A DNA stretch of 64,000 nucleotides from Microbacterium amylolyticum (GTDB taxonomy: Bacteria > Actinomycetota > Actinomycetes > Actinomycetales > Microbacteriaceae), in the NCBI RefSeq assembly GCF_011046975.1, contig NZ_CP049253.1, positions 1,302,001 through 1,366,000 of the forward strand, given 5' to 3'. The notes under the pieces were generated by a model. That model had not been told where the DNA came from. It worked only from the letters and a program-made list of their open reading frames with translations, and made no database searches. Position numbers and translations under genes: made by a program. Positions 49,914 to 57,597 of this stretch are shown here, piece after piece (positions within the stretch are counted from its first letter, which is position 1; each line of letters starts with the position of its first letter).

Positions 49914-50605
49914 CGGTTCGTCCCGTTCTGCGATGCGGGGCCGACAGGTCCGGGCTCCGCGGTGTGATCAATGTGGGCGAGGGCCGCGAGGACGCGCCGG
50001 TTGCCTCGCTGGTCCTGTTCGAGGTCGAGCTTCTGGAAGATCGACGTGATGTGCTTCTCGACCGCGCCCTCGCTCACGAACAGCAACTTGGAGATCGCGG
50101 CATTGGACTTACCCTCAGCGATGAGGGAGAGAACGGTGCGCTCGCGCTCGGTGAGACGCTGCATCTTCTCATCGCGTGATCGCCGCGTGAGCAACTGCGC
50201 GACGACCTCCGGATCGAGAACAGTGGCACCCTCGCGGATGCGTTCGATGGATTCGAGGAAATCGGACACATCTGTCACGCGATCCTTCAGGAGGTATCCG
50301 ACGGCACCGCCTGGCTGGGCGATGAGCTCGGACGCGTAGCGCTCCTCGACGTACTGCGAGAACACGAGAACTGCCAGCGTGGGGTTCTGCTGACGAAGAG
50401 CCAGCGCGGCACGGATGCCCTCATCGGTGAACGTCGGAGGCAAGCGCACGTCCACAATCGCCAGATCGGGATCGGTGTCGTCCACCTGGCGCATCACATC
50501 GAAGGCATCAGGCAGAGCCGCAACGACCTCGTGTTCGGCGTCTTCGAGGAGCCGGACGAGCCCCTCCCGGAGCAGCACGGAGTCTTCAACGATCAGGATG
50601 CGCAT
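49910..50605 (-). CDS. LuxR/NarL-type response regulator
   Basis: A 231-residue response regulator. The receiver domain has the acidic pair in ILIVEDSVLLREG and the phosphoacceptor Asp in AIVDVRLPP near residue 53, with Lys in GYLLKDRV. The C-terminal GerE helix-turn-helix reads LTERERTVLSLIAEGKSNAAISKLLFVSEGAVEKH, seen here in parts LTERERTVLSLIAEG and LLFVSEGAVEKHI. It starts 13 bases before the kinase stop, so the two are co-translated. Confidence 0.93.
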   Translation of the reverse strand: MRILIVEDSVLLREGLVRLLEDAEHEVVAALPDAFDVMRQVDDTDPDLAIVDVRLPPTFTDEGIRAALALRQQNPTLAVLVFSQYVEERYASELIAQPGGAVGYLLKDRVTDVSDFLESIERIREGATVLDPEVVAQLLTRRSRDEKMQRLTERERTVLSLIAEGKSNAAISKLLFVSEGAVEKHITSIFQKLDLEQDQRGNRRVLAALAHIDHTAEPGPVGPASQNGTNR

Positions 50606-51855
50606 GGCACACTCACTTCCAGTGATGTCGGTCCGCCGACGGGGCTGTCGATCCGGGATGTGCCGCCGATCGCGGCGATCCTGTTCTGGATCCCGTCCAG
50701 TCCGCCGCCGGGAACGACGTGGGCTCCGCCCATACCGTTATCCTCGACGCGGGCCCAGAGCAGGCCGCCGTCGGGACGGGCACGAACGGTGACGCGCACA
50801 TCGGTTGCCCGAGAATGCTTGGCGGCGTTCGTCAACGTTTCGGCGATGGCAAAATAGACGGCTGCTTCGGCGTCTCGGCCGCATGCGCCAGACATCCGCA
50901 CATCGAGGCTGACGGGGATATGGGACCGGCTCGCGACCGCGCTGAGGGCGGCGTCGAGTCCACGGTCATCCAGCACGGAGGCGTGGATCCCGCGCGCCAG
51001 CTGACGTAGCTCGGTGATCGCGGCCTTGGTGGAGGTATGAGCCTCGCCGATCAGTTCCTTCGCAGCGGCCGGGTCGCTGTCGATCTTCTGCTGCGCGAGA
51101 CCGAGTGTCATACCGACAGAGACAAGCCGCGGCTGAACGCCGTCGTGCAGATCGCGCTCGATACGCGTGCGCTCAACTTCGCTGGCGCGGATGGCTCCCT
51201 GGCGCTGCTCGCTGGCGTCACGCGCCTGCGCTGCAAGCTGGGTTTCGCGCATCGGGGCGATGATGACGCGGGCGAGCACGCCATGCAGCATCGCGATGCC
51301 GAGAAGGAGGCCAAGTGCGACGAGGGCGATGAGGGGCCCGCCGATCGCCGCCCACAGGGCATTGAACTGGAACCAGCCGATCGACACGTTCCCGTCGGGC
51401 ATATAGAGCGGCGCGAACGCACCGGTCAGACCGGCAACAGCCAGTCCGGCCAGCGCGAATGCCACCCAGCCGAGAAGCGTCGCGATGGCGAGGTGTGCAA
51501 GAGCACGCCACATTCCGCCATCGATGAACTGCAACCAGACGGTGTGGAGGAAACCGACGAAGCCGCGCTTGGGTGAGCGTCGTGGACGGAGCATCGTCAA
51601 CCCGAAGCCATACAGCCCTTCCACACGGGCCGTTTCGAGGAACGCCGCGGCGTAGAGGAAGTAGACGAGGCCGAACAGAACGATCGCGCCGAGGCCGGCG
51701 AGAAGGAGCCCGCCAAGGCCGAGGCCGAGGAGCGTCGCGGCAACAGAAAAGACGAAGACACCCCAGAAGCCGAGGACGACAAGGTGCGCAACGGCCCCGA
51801 GGAGTTTGAGTGGCGTGTGCATACGAGGTGCTGCGCCGAGGTCGTGTGAGGTCAT
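50593..51855 (-). CDS. Sensor histidine kinase (HPK7 / NarX-like)
   Basis: A 420-residue membrane kinase. Four or more hydrophobic helices lie in the first ~190 residues, without a large extracellular loop, so it probably senses the membrane itself. The HisKA_3 phosphoacceptor is in TRIERDLHDGVQPRLV near residue 237. The ATP-binding lid has TNAAKHSRATDVRVTV and EDNGMGGAHVVPGGGLDGIQNR. I chose ATG at 51855; an in-frame GTG is two codons earlier. It forms an operon with the response regulator and DUF4097-like gene. Confidence 0.92.
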   Translation of the reverse strand: MTSHDLGAAPRMHTPLKLLGAVAHLVVLGFWGVFVFSVAATLLGLGLGGLLLAGLGAIVLFGLVYFLYAAAFLETARVEGLYGFGLTMLRPRRSPKRGFVGFLHTVWLQFIDGGMWRALAHLAIATLLGWVAFALAGLAVAGLTGAFAPLYMPDGNVSIGWFQFNALWAAIGGPLIALVALGLLLGIAMLHGVLARVIIAPMRETQLAAQARDASEQRQGAIRASEVERTRIERDLHDGVQPRLVSVGMTLGLAQQKIDSDPAAAKELIGEAHTSTKAAITELRQLARGIHASVLDDRGLDAALSAVASRSHIPVSLDVRMSGACGRDAEAAVYFAIAETLTNAAKHSRATDVRVTVRARPDGGLLWARVEDNGMGGAHVVPGGGLDGIQNRIAAIGGTSRIDSPVGGPTSLEVSVPCAS

Positions 51856-52139
51856 GTCCACAACGCTATGAACTCACACTCGTGAGCACAGCGGGGACCA
51901 CCACCCGGAAGTCGTCGGGGTTTCCCCACCCCTTTCGAAGCCCAGGACCTGCCGGTTAAGCCGATCACCGATATCGCTGGCACGGGAATGAGGGCGCCAA
52001 CGTCGACGTGGTGGGGGAAGCGTCCGTTCGTTATGTGGAACCGTCGATGTCGTTACAGACGGGGACAGCGAGATGTCAGCAAGAGGCCGGAGGTGCCGCA
52101 ATGAATCCGTGGGTCTCCCGTCTGGGTGTAGGTGGGGGG
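51856..52139. other. Intergenic region left of the metal-resistance island
   Basis: About 280 bases holding the kinase promoter. I see no gene with a convincing start and codon pattern and no insertion-sequence end. The small reading frames here are low-complexity. Confidence 0.45.
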
Positions 52140-52256
52140 TCATTGGAACATCGCCCCGATAGCGAGGTAACTCGCGATCGCCACGACTATGAGGGCGATC
52201 GTCGCGGCGGTGATGAAGATCACCGGGGTGCTAAGAGGATTCTTTCGCTGTTTCAT
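52140..52256 (-). CDS. Small single-span membrane protein (38 residues)
   Basis: Begins MKQRKNPLSTPVIF and continues with a hydrophobic helix (TIALIVVAIASYLAIGAMF). GCGAGG stands 5 bases before the ATG. It lies 30 bases after the F510_1955-type lipoprotein gene on the same strand, so it is the last gene of that copper-island operon. Too short for a confident family assignment; it may be a small regulator or stabiliser of a membrane metal protein. Confidence 0.6.
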   Translation of the reverse strand: MKQRKNPLSTPVIFITAATIALIVVAIASYLAIGAMFQ

Positions 52257-52286
52257 GATGCCTCGCTCCGAAGAGTAAAGCGTTGC

Positions 52287-53132
52287 CTACCGTGCGGGGC
52301 TGAGGACGGTGGTGTCATCTGCGATGATGTCGACGATGCCTCGATCGTCGACGAGAACGATTCGTTCATCGCCGATCGCGGCGAAGGCCTGAACAGCACC
52401 GTCGACGGCCTCGAGGCGTTGCCAGGTCTGGTCGGCGTCTTGTTCCCACAGAGCGCCGTCCGTGCCGACGCCGACGAGGACGCCGTCCGGGCGGGCGTCG
52501 AGCATGTATAACAGTGGCGCGCCCTCGACGGGGACGAATGTCATACCGTGGTCGTCGCTGCGCAGGAGTCCTTCTTCGGCTGCGGCGTAGATGCCGTTGT
52601 CCGTGGCGACGAGATCTGCCGCTCCGATCGATGCTCCTGCTGTCCATTCGTGGCCGCCGTCGGTGCTGATGAGGAGCTCGATGTCGCTGGACGCGATTCC
52701 GTAGAGGGTGCCGTCGGGGCCGGCGGTGAGGACGTGGAAATCGGTGCTGCCGTTGAGCGCGACGGGTGACCAGGTCTGGCCGTAGTCGTCACTTTGGATG
52801 ATGCCGAGGTTGGGGGCGCCGAGTTCTGCGGCGGTTTTGGGGCCGGGGTGCCCGGAAGCGAACAAGGTGTCTTCGGCGATGGTGAATCCCATCGCGTCGA
52901 AGTCGTGGCCGCCAATGGGGCCGGAGACCTCCCCGTCCGGGGTGACGGCGTAGATGCCGTTGTGGGTGGCGACGAGCAGGTCAGTGCCGCGGGGGTCTTC
53001 GGCGATGCCGTGGACATGTTCGATACGGGGTGTGGCAGCGTCGGGTTCGGTGGTTGGGGTGTTGGAGCAGCCGGTGAGAACGAGAGCGAGGCTGAACACG
53101 CCAGCACCGAGGGCAAGGGGAAGCTTCTTCAT
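52287..53132 (-). CDS. F510_1955-type beta-propeller lipoprotein
   Basis: A 281-residue lipoprotein with lipobox LTGC. The mature part is a beta-propeller of sialidase/BNR-like blades: SDDYGQTWSPV, STDGGHEWTAGAS, SDDHGMTFVPV, and HVHGIAEDPRG near its start. Proteins of this kind are regular members of actinobacterial copper and cadmium islands. The activity is unknown; the glycosylhydrolase name in the family reflects fold only. It lies in the minus-strand arm of the island with a DUF6153-like gene upstream and a small membrane protein downstream. Confidence 0.78.
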   Translation of the reverse strand: MKKLPLALGAGVFSLALVLTGCSNTPTTEPDAATPRIEHVHGIAEDPRGTDLLVATHNGIYAVTPDGEVSGPIGGHDFDAMGFTIAEDTLFASGHPGPKTAAELGAPNLGIIQSDDYGQTWSPVALNGSTDFHVLTAGPDGTLYGIASSDIELLISTDGGHEWTAGASIGAADLVATDNGIYAAAEEGLLRSDDHGMTFVPVEGAPLLYMLDARPDGVLVGVGTDGALWEQDADQTWQRLEAVDGAVQAFAAIGDERIVLVDDRGIVDIIADDTTVLSPAR

Positions 53133-53229
53133 GAGTAAATCCTTCGAATGAGTAGATATGAGGGGTCGTGGACACAGCGCCGCGCAGAGGGCGACGCCGG
53201 GGTGTCGGCAAGATGCCGACGATGACCGA

Positions 53230-53670
53230 TCAGGTTCGACTAATCGAAAGGAATATGAGTGAGGGTGTGCGCGGCAGGATGCTCACAGCCCGCAACCGCA
53301 AAGACGACGCCAGCGCCCGCAGGGGCGGGCCGAGATGCTCCAGAAGCATCGGGCGAACCAGCAGAAGAAGTGCTGCAAGCAATGCGAGGACGCACGCGGT
53401 GACCATGTCCGAATGGCTTTGCCCGGTTCCCATCAGACAGGTGTCATCACACGCGATAGCGCCGCTGATGTCAGAGGTGGCCGCTATCGGGGTGGAGTGC
53501 TCGGGGGCTGTTGACGCTGTCGCGGAATGGTGGGCGTCGTGGCCTGCCACGTCGGCGCTGAAGGTGTGCATGCCAAGCAGCCCCACGATGATCATGAGTG
53601 CGGCACCGGCGATCAGCAACAGGGCACGCAACGATAGCTGCTGACGCGCGATGCGTAGCGTGATCTGCAT
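53230..53670 (-). CDS. DUF6153-like membrane protein
   Basis: A 146-residue protein with two hydrophobic helices: one near the N-terminus (LRALLLIAGAALMIIVGLLGMH) and one after a His-rich loop (DMVTACVLALLAALLLLVRP). The loop AGHDAHHSATAST and HSTPIAAT, with two Cys in CDDTCLMG, could bind a metal outside the membrane. I chose ATG at 53670 (MQITLRIARQQ) because the earlier extension is not conserved. It is divergent from the YHS-type gene, and the shared region holds a CsoR-like box, so copper control is likely. Confidence 0.7.
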   Translation of the reverse strand: MQITLRIARQQLSLRALLLIAGAALMIIVGLLGMHTFSADVAGHDAHHSATASTAPEHSTPIAATSDISGAIACDDTCLMGTGQSHSDMVTACVLALLAALLLLVRPMLLEHLGPPLRALASSLRLRAVSILPRTPSLIFLSISRT

Positions 53671-53839
53671 ATGCTCGGCCCTCCGTTCCTTCTCCCGCGC
53701 TAACACCACCAACTTCACGAACACCCTGGGGAGATGCCCACCGCCGACGGTTGAGTGATGGGTCTAACACAATGAGCGGATCTCACTCACCAAACCGTCA
53801 CGCGATGATGGTGAAGCCTGTTCCGCTCACTCTACAGGA

Positions 53840-53856
53840 ATACCCTCAGGGGGTAT
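53840..53856. promoter_or_regulatory. CsoR-type operator
   Basis: ATACCC-5-GGGTAT, inside TACCCTCAGGGGGTA, matches the pattern of CsoR binding sites in actinobacteria. It lies 50 bases before the YHS-type gene and in the divergent region of the DUF6153-like gene. The CsoR gene ends the same plus-strand cluster. Confidence 0.7.
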
Positions 53857-53906
53857 ATGGTTGTGCGTGTCAGAGTCGAGCCGCAAGCCTGAAAGAGGAA
53901 AACAAT

Positions 53907-54167
53907 ATGTCCGATTCCCCCGCTGGATCCTGCTGCAGCCACAACAGCCACGTGGCGGTCGCGGCCGATGGGCGCAAGGATCTGCTCGCCCCATCCGCGG
54001 ACGAGCTCGCTGAATGCCCGGTGATGGTCGGCAGCACCGTCGTCAAAGCAGACGCAGAAGCCGCGGGCCTGTTCCGTGACTACGAGGGCGCCCGCTACTA
54101 CTTCTGCTGCGCAGCATGCGGCCCCCGCTTCGACGCGGACCCCGCCAAGTACGTTGCCGCCACCTGA
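53907..54167 (+). CDS. YHS-domain metal-binding protein
   Basis: An 86-residue cytoplasmic protein. It has CCSHNSH near the N-terminus, then ELAECPVMVGSTVVKADAEAAG and YYFCCAACGPRFDADPAKY, the TRASH/YHS cysteine pattern. GAGGA precedes the ATG. YHS proteins bind copper and are often next to P1B ATPases, as here (copB is 73 bases downstream). It may carry Cu to the pump; that is inference. Confidence 0.82.
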   Translation: MSDSPAGSCCSHNSHVAVAADGRKDLLAPSADELAECPVMVGSTVVKADAEAAGLFRDYEGARYYFCCAACGPRFDADPAKYVAAT

Positions 54168-54240
54168 ACACGCACCACCCCCGCGGTACTCGCTACCAAA
54201 CACCCCTGTTTAGCGTCACTATTTCGAGGAGGATCGATCC

Positions 54241-56463
54241 ATGAGTAACTCGCACCACGACGGCGTTGAACACACCGACGGACATCACAAGTCCTACACA
54301 CCCGCGGAGCACGAGTCCCATCATGAGATGGCGCATCATGCCCATACGGATGTGGCCGATGCCGCGACATCGGGCTCCTCGCACCATACACATCCCGACA
54401 CGATGTCTCACGGTGCGCACGGCACCGATGGAGGGCACGACACTCACGGGGCCCACGAGGGGCACGGTGGTCATGCGGGGCACGGCGACCATGTCGGGCA
54501 GTTCCGCCGGTTGTTCTGGATCATGCTCGTCCTGGCGGTCCCGACCGTTGCGCTGTCGGGCATGTTCTCGATGATCCTCGGCTATTCTCTCCCGGACATC
54601 TCCGGGATCATGTGGGTGTCTCCGGTGCTGGGAACGGTGATGTATGTCTGGGGCGGGAAACCGTTCCTCGTCGGCGCCGTCAGCGAGATCCGCTCCCGAA
54701 AGCCCGGGATGATGCTCCTCATCAGCCTCGCAATCACGGTCGCATTCCTCGCATCGTGGGGTGCGACCCTAGGGATGTTGCATCACGAGCTCGACTTCTG
54801 GTGGGAGCTGGCGCTCCTCATCGTCATCATGCTGCTCGGTCACTGGATCGAGATGCGCTCCCTCGCCCAGACCACCTCCGCCCTCGACTCTCTGGCCGCT
54901 CTCCTCCCGGATGAGGCGGAACGGGTCGAGAATGGCGAGGTCGTTGTCGTCTCACCCGCCGACCTTGTCGTCGGCGATGTTGTCGTCGTTCGGCCTGGAG
55001 GCAGCGTCCCCGCGGATGGGCGCATTGTCGATGGACGCGCGTCGATGGACGAGTCCATGGTCACCGGTGAATCTCGCACGGTCACCCGCGGCAGCGGTGA
55101 TCCGGTCACAGCGGGCACTGTCGCCACCGATTCGGGATTGCGTGTTGAGATCACTGCGATCGGTGATGACACCACCCTCGCCGGCATCCAACGCCTGGTG
55201 ACCGAAGCGCAGAGCTCCTCGTCCCGCGCCCAGCGACTCGCCGACACCGCCGCCGGATGGCTGTTCTGGTTCGCACTCGGATCTGCGGCCATCACCGCGC
55301 TCGTATGGACCCTGGTGGGATTCCCGGATGCCGCCGTCATCCGCACGATCACCGTCTTGGTGATCGCTTGCCCCCACGCGCTCGGTCTGGCCATCCCGCT
55401 AGTCGTGTCGATCGCGACCGAGCGGGCCGCGCGCGGTGGCGTCCTCGTCAAGGACCGGCTGGCGTTGGAGAGCATGCGCACTGTCGACACTGTGTTGTTC
55501 GACAAGACCGGAACTCTCACGAAAGGCGAGCCTGTCGTCTCCGAAGTATCGATCACCGACGGGGGCGACGCGGATCAGGTGCTTGCGCTGGCGGCCGCCG
55601 CGGAAGTCGACAGTGAGCATCCCCTGGCGAAGGCGATTGTCCGTGCCGCTGCCGAGAAGAAGCTCACGGTGCCCGGAAGTCGCGACTTCACCTCATCTCC
55701 CGCGGTTGGCGTCACTGCAACCGTCGACGGGTCGACCATCCGCGTCGGTGGACCGCACCTTCTCACGGAGGAAGGCGCAGACGAACTCCCCATTGCCGAC
55801 GCCTGGCGCACGGACGGCGCCATCATCCTCCACGTCATTCAAGACGGGCGTGTGATTGGTGCGTTGAAGCTCGCCGATGAGGTGCGTTCGGAGTCGCGCG
55901 AAGCGGTCGATGCGCTCCACGTCCTCGGCGTGCAAGTGGTCATGATCACCGGAGACGCAGAGGCCGTCGCACATGCCGTCGCTCAAGATCTCGGCATCGA
56001 CCGGGTCTTCGCCGGGGTCCGTCCAGAAGACAAGGCCGCGAAGGTCCAGGAGCTTCAGCGAGAAGGTCGGAAAGTCGCGATGGTCGGCGACGGTGTTAAT
56101 GACGCGCCCGCACTCGCCCAAGCCGACGTCGGGCTCGCAATCGGCGCGGGCACGGATGTCGCGATCGCCTCGGCCGGCGTCATCCTCGCCAGCGACGACC
56201 CCCGCTCCGTGCTCTCGGTAATCAAACTGTCCCGCGCCGCGTACCGAAAGATGAAACAGAACCTCTGGTGGGCTGCGGGCTATAACCTCATCTCCGTCCC
56301 CCTCGCAGCCGGTGCCCTCGCCCCTATCGGGTTCGTGCTGCCGATGTCGGTCGGCGCCGTCCTCATGTCGCTGTCCACGATCGTCGTCGCGCTCAACGCG
56401 CAGCTGTTGCGGCGCCTGGACCTTCGTCCTGAGACCACGACTCGCGCCATCCTCGACCGATGA
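54241..56463 (+). CDS. copB: Copper-translocating P1B-type ATPase (CopB-like)
   Basis: A 740-residue pump. The first ~95 residues are extremely His-rich (HHAHTDVADA, HGGHAGHGDH) and replace CxxC metal-binding domains. Eight membrane helices follow. The transmembrane metal site is ACPHALGLAIP near residue 376; CPH is the P1B-3 class that moves Cu(II)/Cu(I). The actuator TGES (VTGES) and phosphorylation motif DKTGTLTKGEP near residue 421 are intact, as is GDGVNDAPALA near 617. GGAGG precedes the ATG. The csoR gene follows. Together they form an inducible copper efflux unit. Confidence 0.93.
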   Translation: MSNSHHDGVEHTDGHHKSYTPAEHESHHEMAHHAHTDVADAATSGSSHHTHPDTMSHGAHGTDGGHDTHGAHEGHGGHAGHGDHVGQFRRLFWIMLVLAVPTVALSGMFSMILGYSLPDISGIMWVSPVLGTVMYVWGGKPFLVGAVSEIRSRKPGMMLLISLAITVAFLASWGATLGMLHHELDFWWELALLIVIMLLGHWIEMRSLAQTTSALDSLAALLPDEAERVENGEVVVVSPADLVVGDVVVVRPGGSVPADGRIVDGRASMDESMVTGESRTVTRGSGDPVTAGTVATDSGLRVEITAIGDDTTLAGIQRLVTEAQSSSSRAQRLADTAAGWLFWFALGSAAITALVWTLVGFPDAAVIRTITVLVIACPHALGLAIPLVVSIATERAARGGVLVKDRLALESMRTVDTVLFDKTGTLTKGEPVVSEVSITDGGDADQVLALAAAAEVDSEHPLAKAIVRAAAEKKLTVPGSRDFTSSPAVGVTATVDGSTIRVGGPHLLTEEGADELPIADAWRTDGAIILHVIQDGRVIGALKLADEVRSESREAVDALHVLGVQVVMITGDAEAVAHAVAQDLGIDRVFAGVRPEDKAAKVQELQREGRKVAMVGDGVNDAPALAQADVGLAIGAGTDVAIASAGVILASDDPRSVLSVIKLSRAAYRKMKQNLWWAAGYNLISVPLAAGALAPIGFVLPMSVGAVLMSLSTIVVALNAQLLRRLDLRPETTTRAILDR

Positions 56464-56486
56464 CCATGACGAATCAGGAGAAGACG

Positions 56487-56807
56487 ATGACCGACGTCAT
56501 TAAACCTGCAGCTTCGTGTGACCACGGCGAGCACGGCTACATCACCGACAAAGCCCGCTACCTCGCCCGACTCAAACGCATCGAAGGCCAAGCACGTGGC
56601 GTGCACCGCATGGTCGAAGACGAGCAATACTGCATCGATATCCTCACCCAGATCTCCGCACTCACCAGCGCCCTGCAAGGCGTCGCCATCGGACTCCTCG
56701 AAGACCACCTCCGCCACTGCGTCGCAGACGCCGTCCGCGCAGGCGGGGACACTGCCGAAGAGAAAATACGAGAGGCATCTCAAGCCATCGGCCGCCTCGT
56801 CCGGTGA
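56487..56807 (+). CDS. csoR: CsoR family copper-sensing repressor
   Basis: A 106-residue all-helical repressor. The Cu(I)-binding pattern Cys-x(24)-His-x(3)-Cys is present: Cys in QYCIDILTQ near residue 49, His and Cys in DHLRHCV near residues 74 and 78. RLKRIEGQARGVHRMV is the family DNA-binding surface. I prefer ATG at 56487 because AGGAG ends 6 bases before it; ATG at 56460 overlaps the copB stop. It likely represses the divergent unit at the box at 53840. Confidence 0.9.
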   Translation: MTDVIKPAASCDHGEHGYITDKARYLARLKRIEGQARGVHRMVEDEQYCIDILTQISALTSALQGVAIGLLEDHLRHCVADAVRAGGDTAEEKIREASQAIGRLVR

Positions 56808-57202
56808 GGTGAGAGCCGCGGAATCACGCGGAGGTTGTGATCGACGCTCTGACTGCCTGTTTCACGAAAGGTCACAACGTCTGCGGCGTTCATACATGCG
56901 CGCGTCCGCAGTGCCAAACGCCGCCTCGTTGAGCTGCGACCTATTCACAGCCGCCCCGAGTCGGGAAACATCGTGATTGGCGCAGGCTGACTGTCATGCA
57001 TCTTCCTCTCCGCGCACAAGGCACGACGCTTACCGAAGAGCAGGCGAAAATGCTCGAAGACGAGTTCTTCCGCTCGAACCCGCCGGGATGCCAGACGCTG
57101 ACGCATCGAGGCGCAACTGTGGGTCGCGATCTCGCTGCCGAGCCGCATCGTTGAATCGCGTGTTCAGCAGATATCGGGTGCTGTGTCGCTTGGCGGTGGA
57201 GC
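56808..57202. other. Gap between the copper and cadmium units
   Basis: About 395 bases. The only reading frame with a plausible start is a 52-codon frame at 56996-57154, listed separately. The remainder shows no coding pattern or mobile-element end; the two metal units may have been joined here. Confidence 0.5.
56996..57154 (+). CDS. Hypothetical 52-residue protein
   Basis: Begins MHLPLRAQGTTLTEEQAKML and has a Glu-rich helix, then FFRSNPPGCQTLTHRG. I do not recognise it. The start has no clear ribosome binding site. It may be a fragment of a larger gene left when the two metal units were joined, or noise. Confidence 0.3.
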   Translation: MHLPLRAQGTTLTEEQAKMLEDEFFRSNPPGCQTLTHRGATVGRDLAAEPHR

Positions 57203-57230
57203 ACTGATTGATCAGTCAGTGCTGTATAGT
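57203..57230 (+). promoter_or_regulatory. CmtR operator and leaderless promoter
   Basis: ACTGAT-TG-ATCAGT (57203-57216) is a perfect palindrome beside the -10 TATAGT at 57225-57230. The start codon GTG at 57238 lies 7 bases beyond the -10, so transcription should begin at or next to it and the message is leaderless. The palindrome position suits repression by the ArsR-type protein encoded next. Confidence 0.7.
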
Positions 57231-57237
57231 TCAGCGT

Positions 57238-57597
57238 GTGCTGACTATTGCTTCACGCCTCGACGTCATGAACCGGCTCGGCCGTGCCATGGCGGATCCG
57301 ACACGTTCCCGGATCCTGATGACGTTGCTCGATGGTCCGAGCTACCCGGCCGTGCTCTCGCGCGAGTTGGAGCTGACGCGCTCGAACGTGTCTAACCATC
57401 TCACCTGCCTGCGCGACTGCGGGGTCGTGGTCGCTGAGCCTGAGGGTCGCCAGACTCGCTACGAGATCGCAGATCCGCACCTTGCTGCTGCGCTCGTTTC
57501 CCTCGTGGACGTGACGCTGGCTGTCGATGAGCACGCACCTTGCGTGGACTCAGCATGCACGGTACCTTGCTGCTGCGGGACGGGGGCGGACGCGTGA
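57238..57597 (+). CDS. cmtR: ArsR family Cd/Pb sensor (CmtR-like)
   Basis: A 119-residue winged-helix repressor resembling CmtR of Mycobacterium. It begins LTIASRLDVMNRLGRAMADPTRSRILMTLLDG, and the recognition helix lies in LELTRSNVSNHLTCLRDCG. CmtR senses Cd(II)/Pb(II) through two Cys of that region and a C-terminal Cys, here in the tail CVDSACTVPCCCG. I chose GTG at 57238 (leaderless); upstream in-frame codons precede the promoter. Its stop overlaps the start of the ATPase gene (GTGA), so sensor and pump are co-translated. Confidence 0.88.
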   Translation: MLTIASRLDVMNRLGRAMADPTRSRILMTLLDGPSYPAVLSRELELTRSNVSNHLTCLRDCGVVVAEPEGRQTRYEIADPHLAAALVSLVDVTLAVDEHAPCVDSACTVPCCCGTGADA

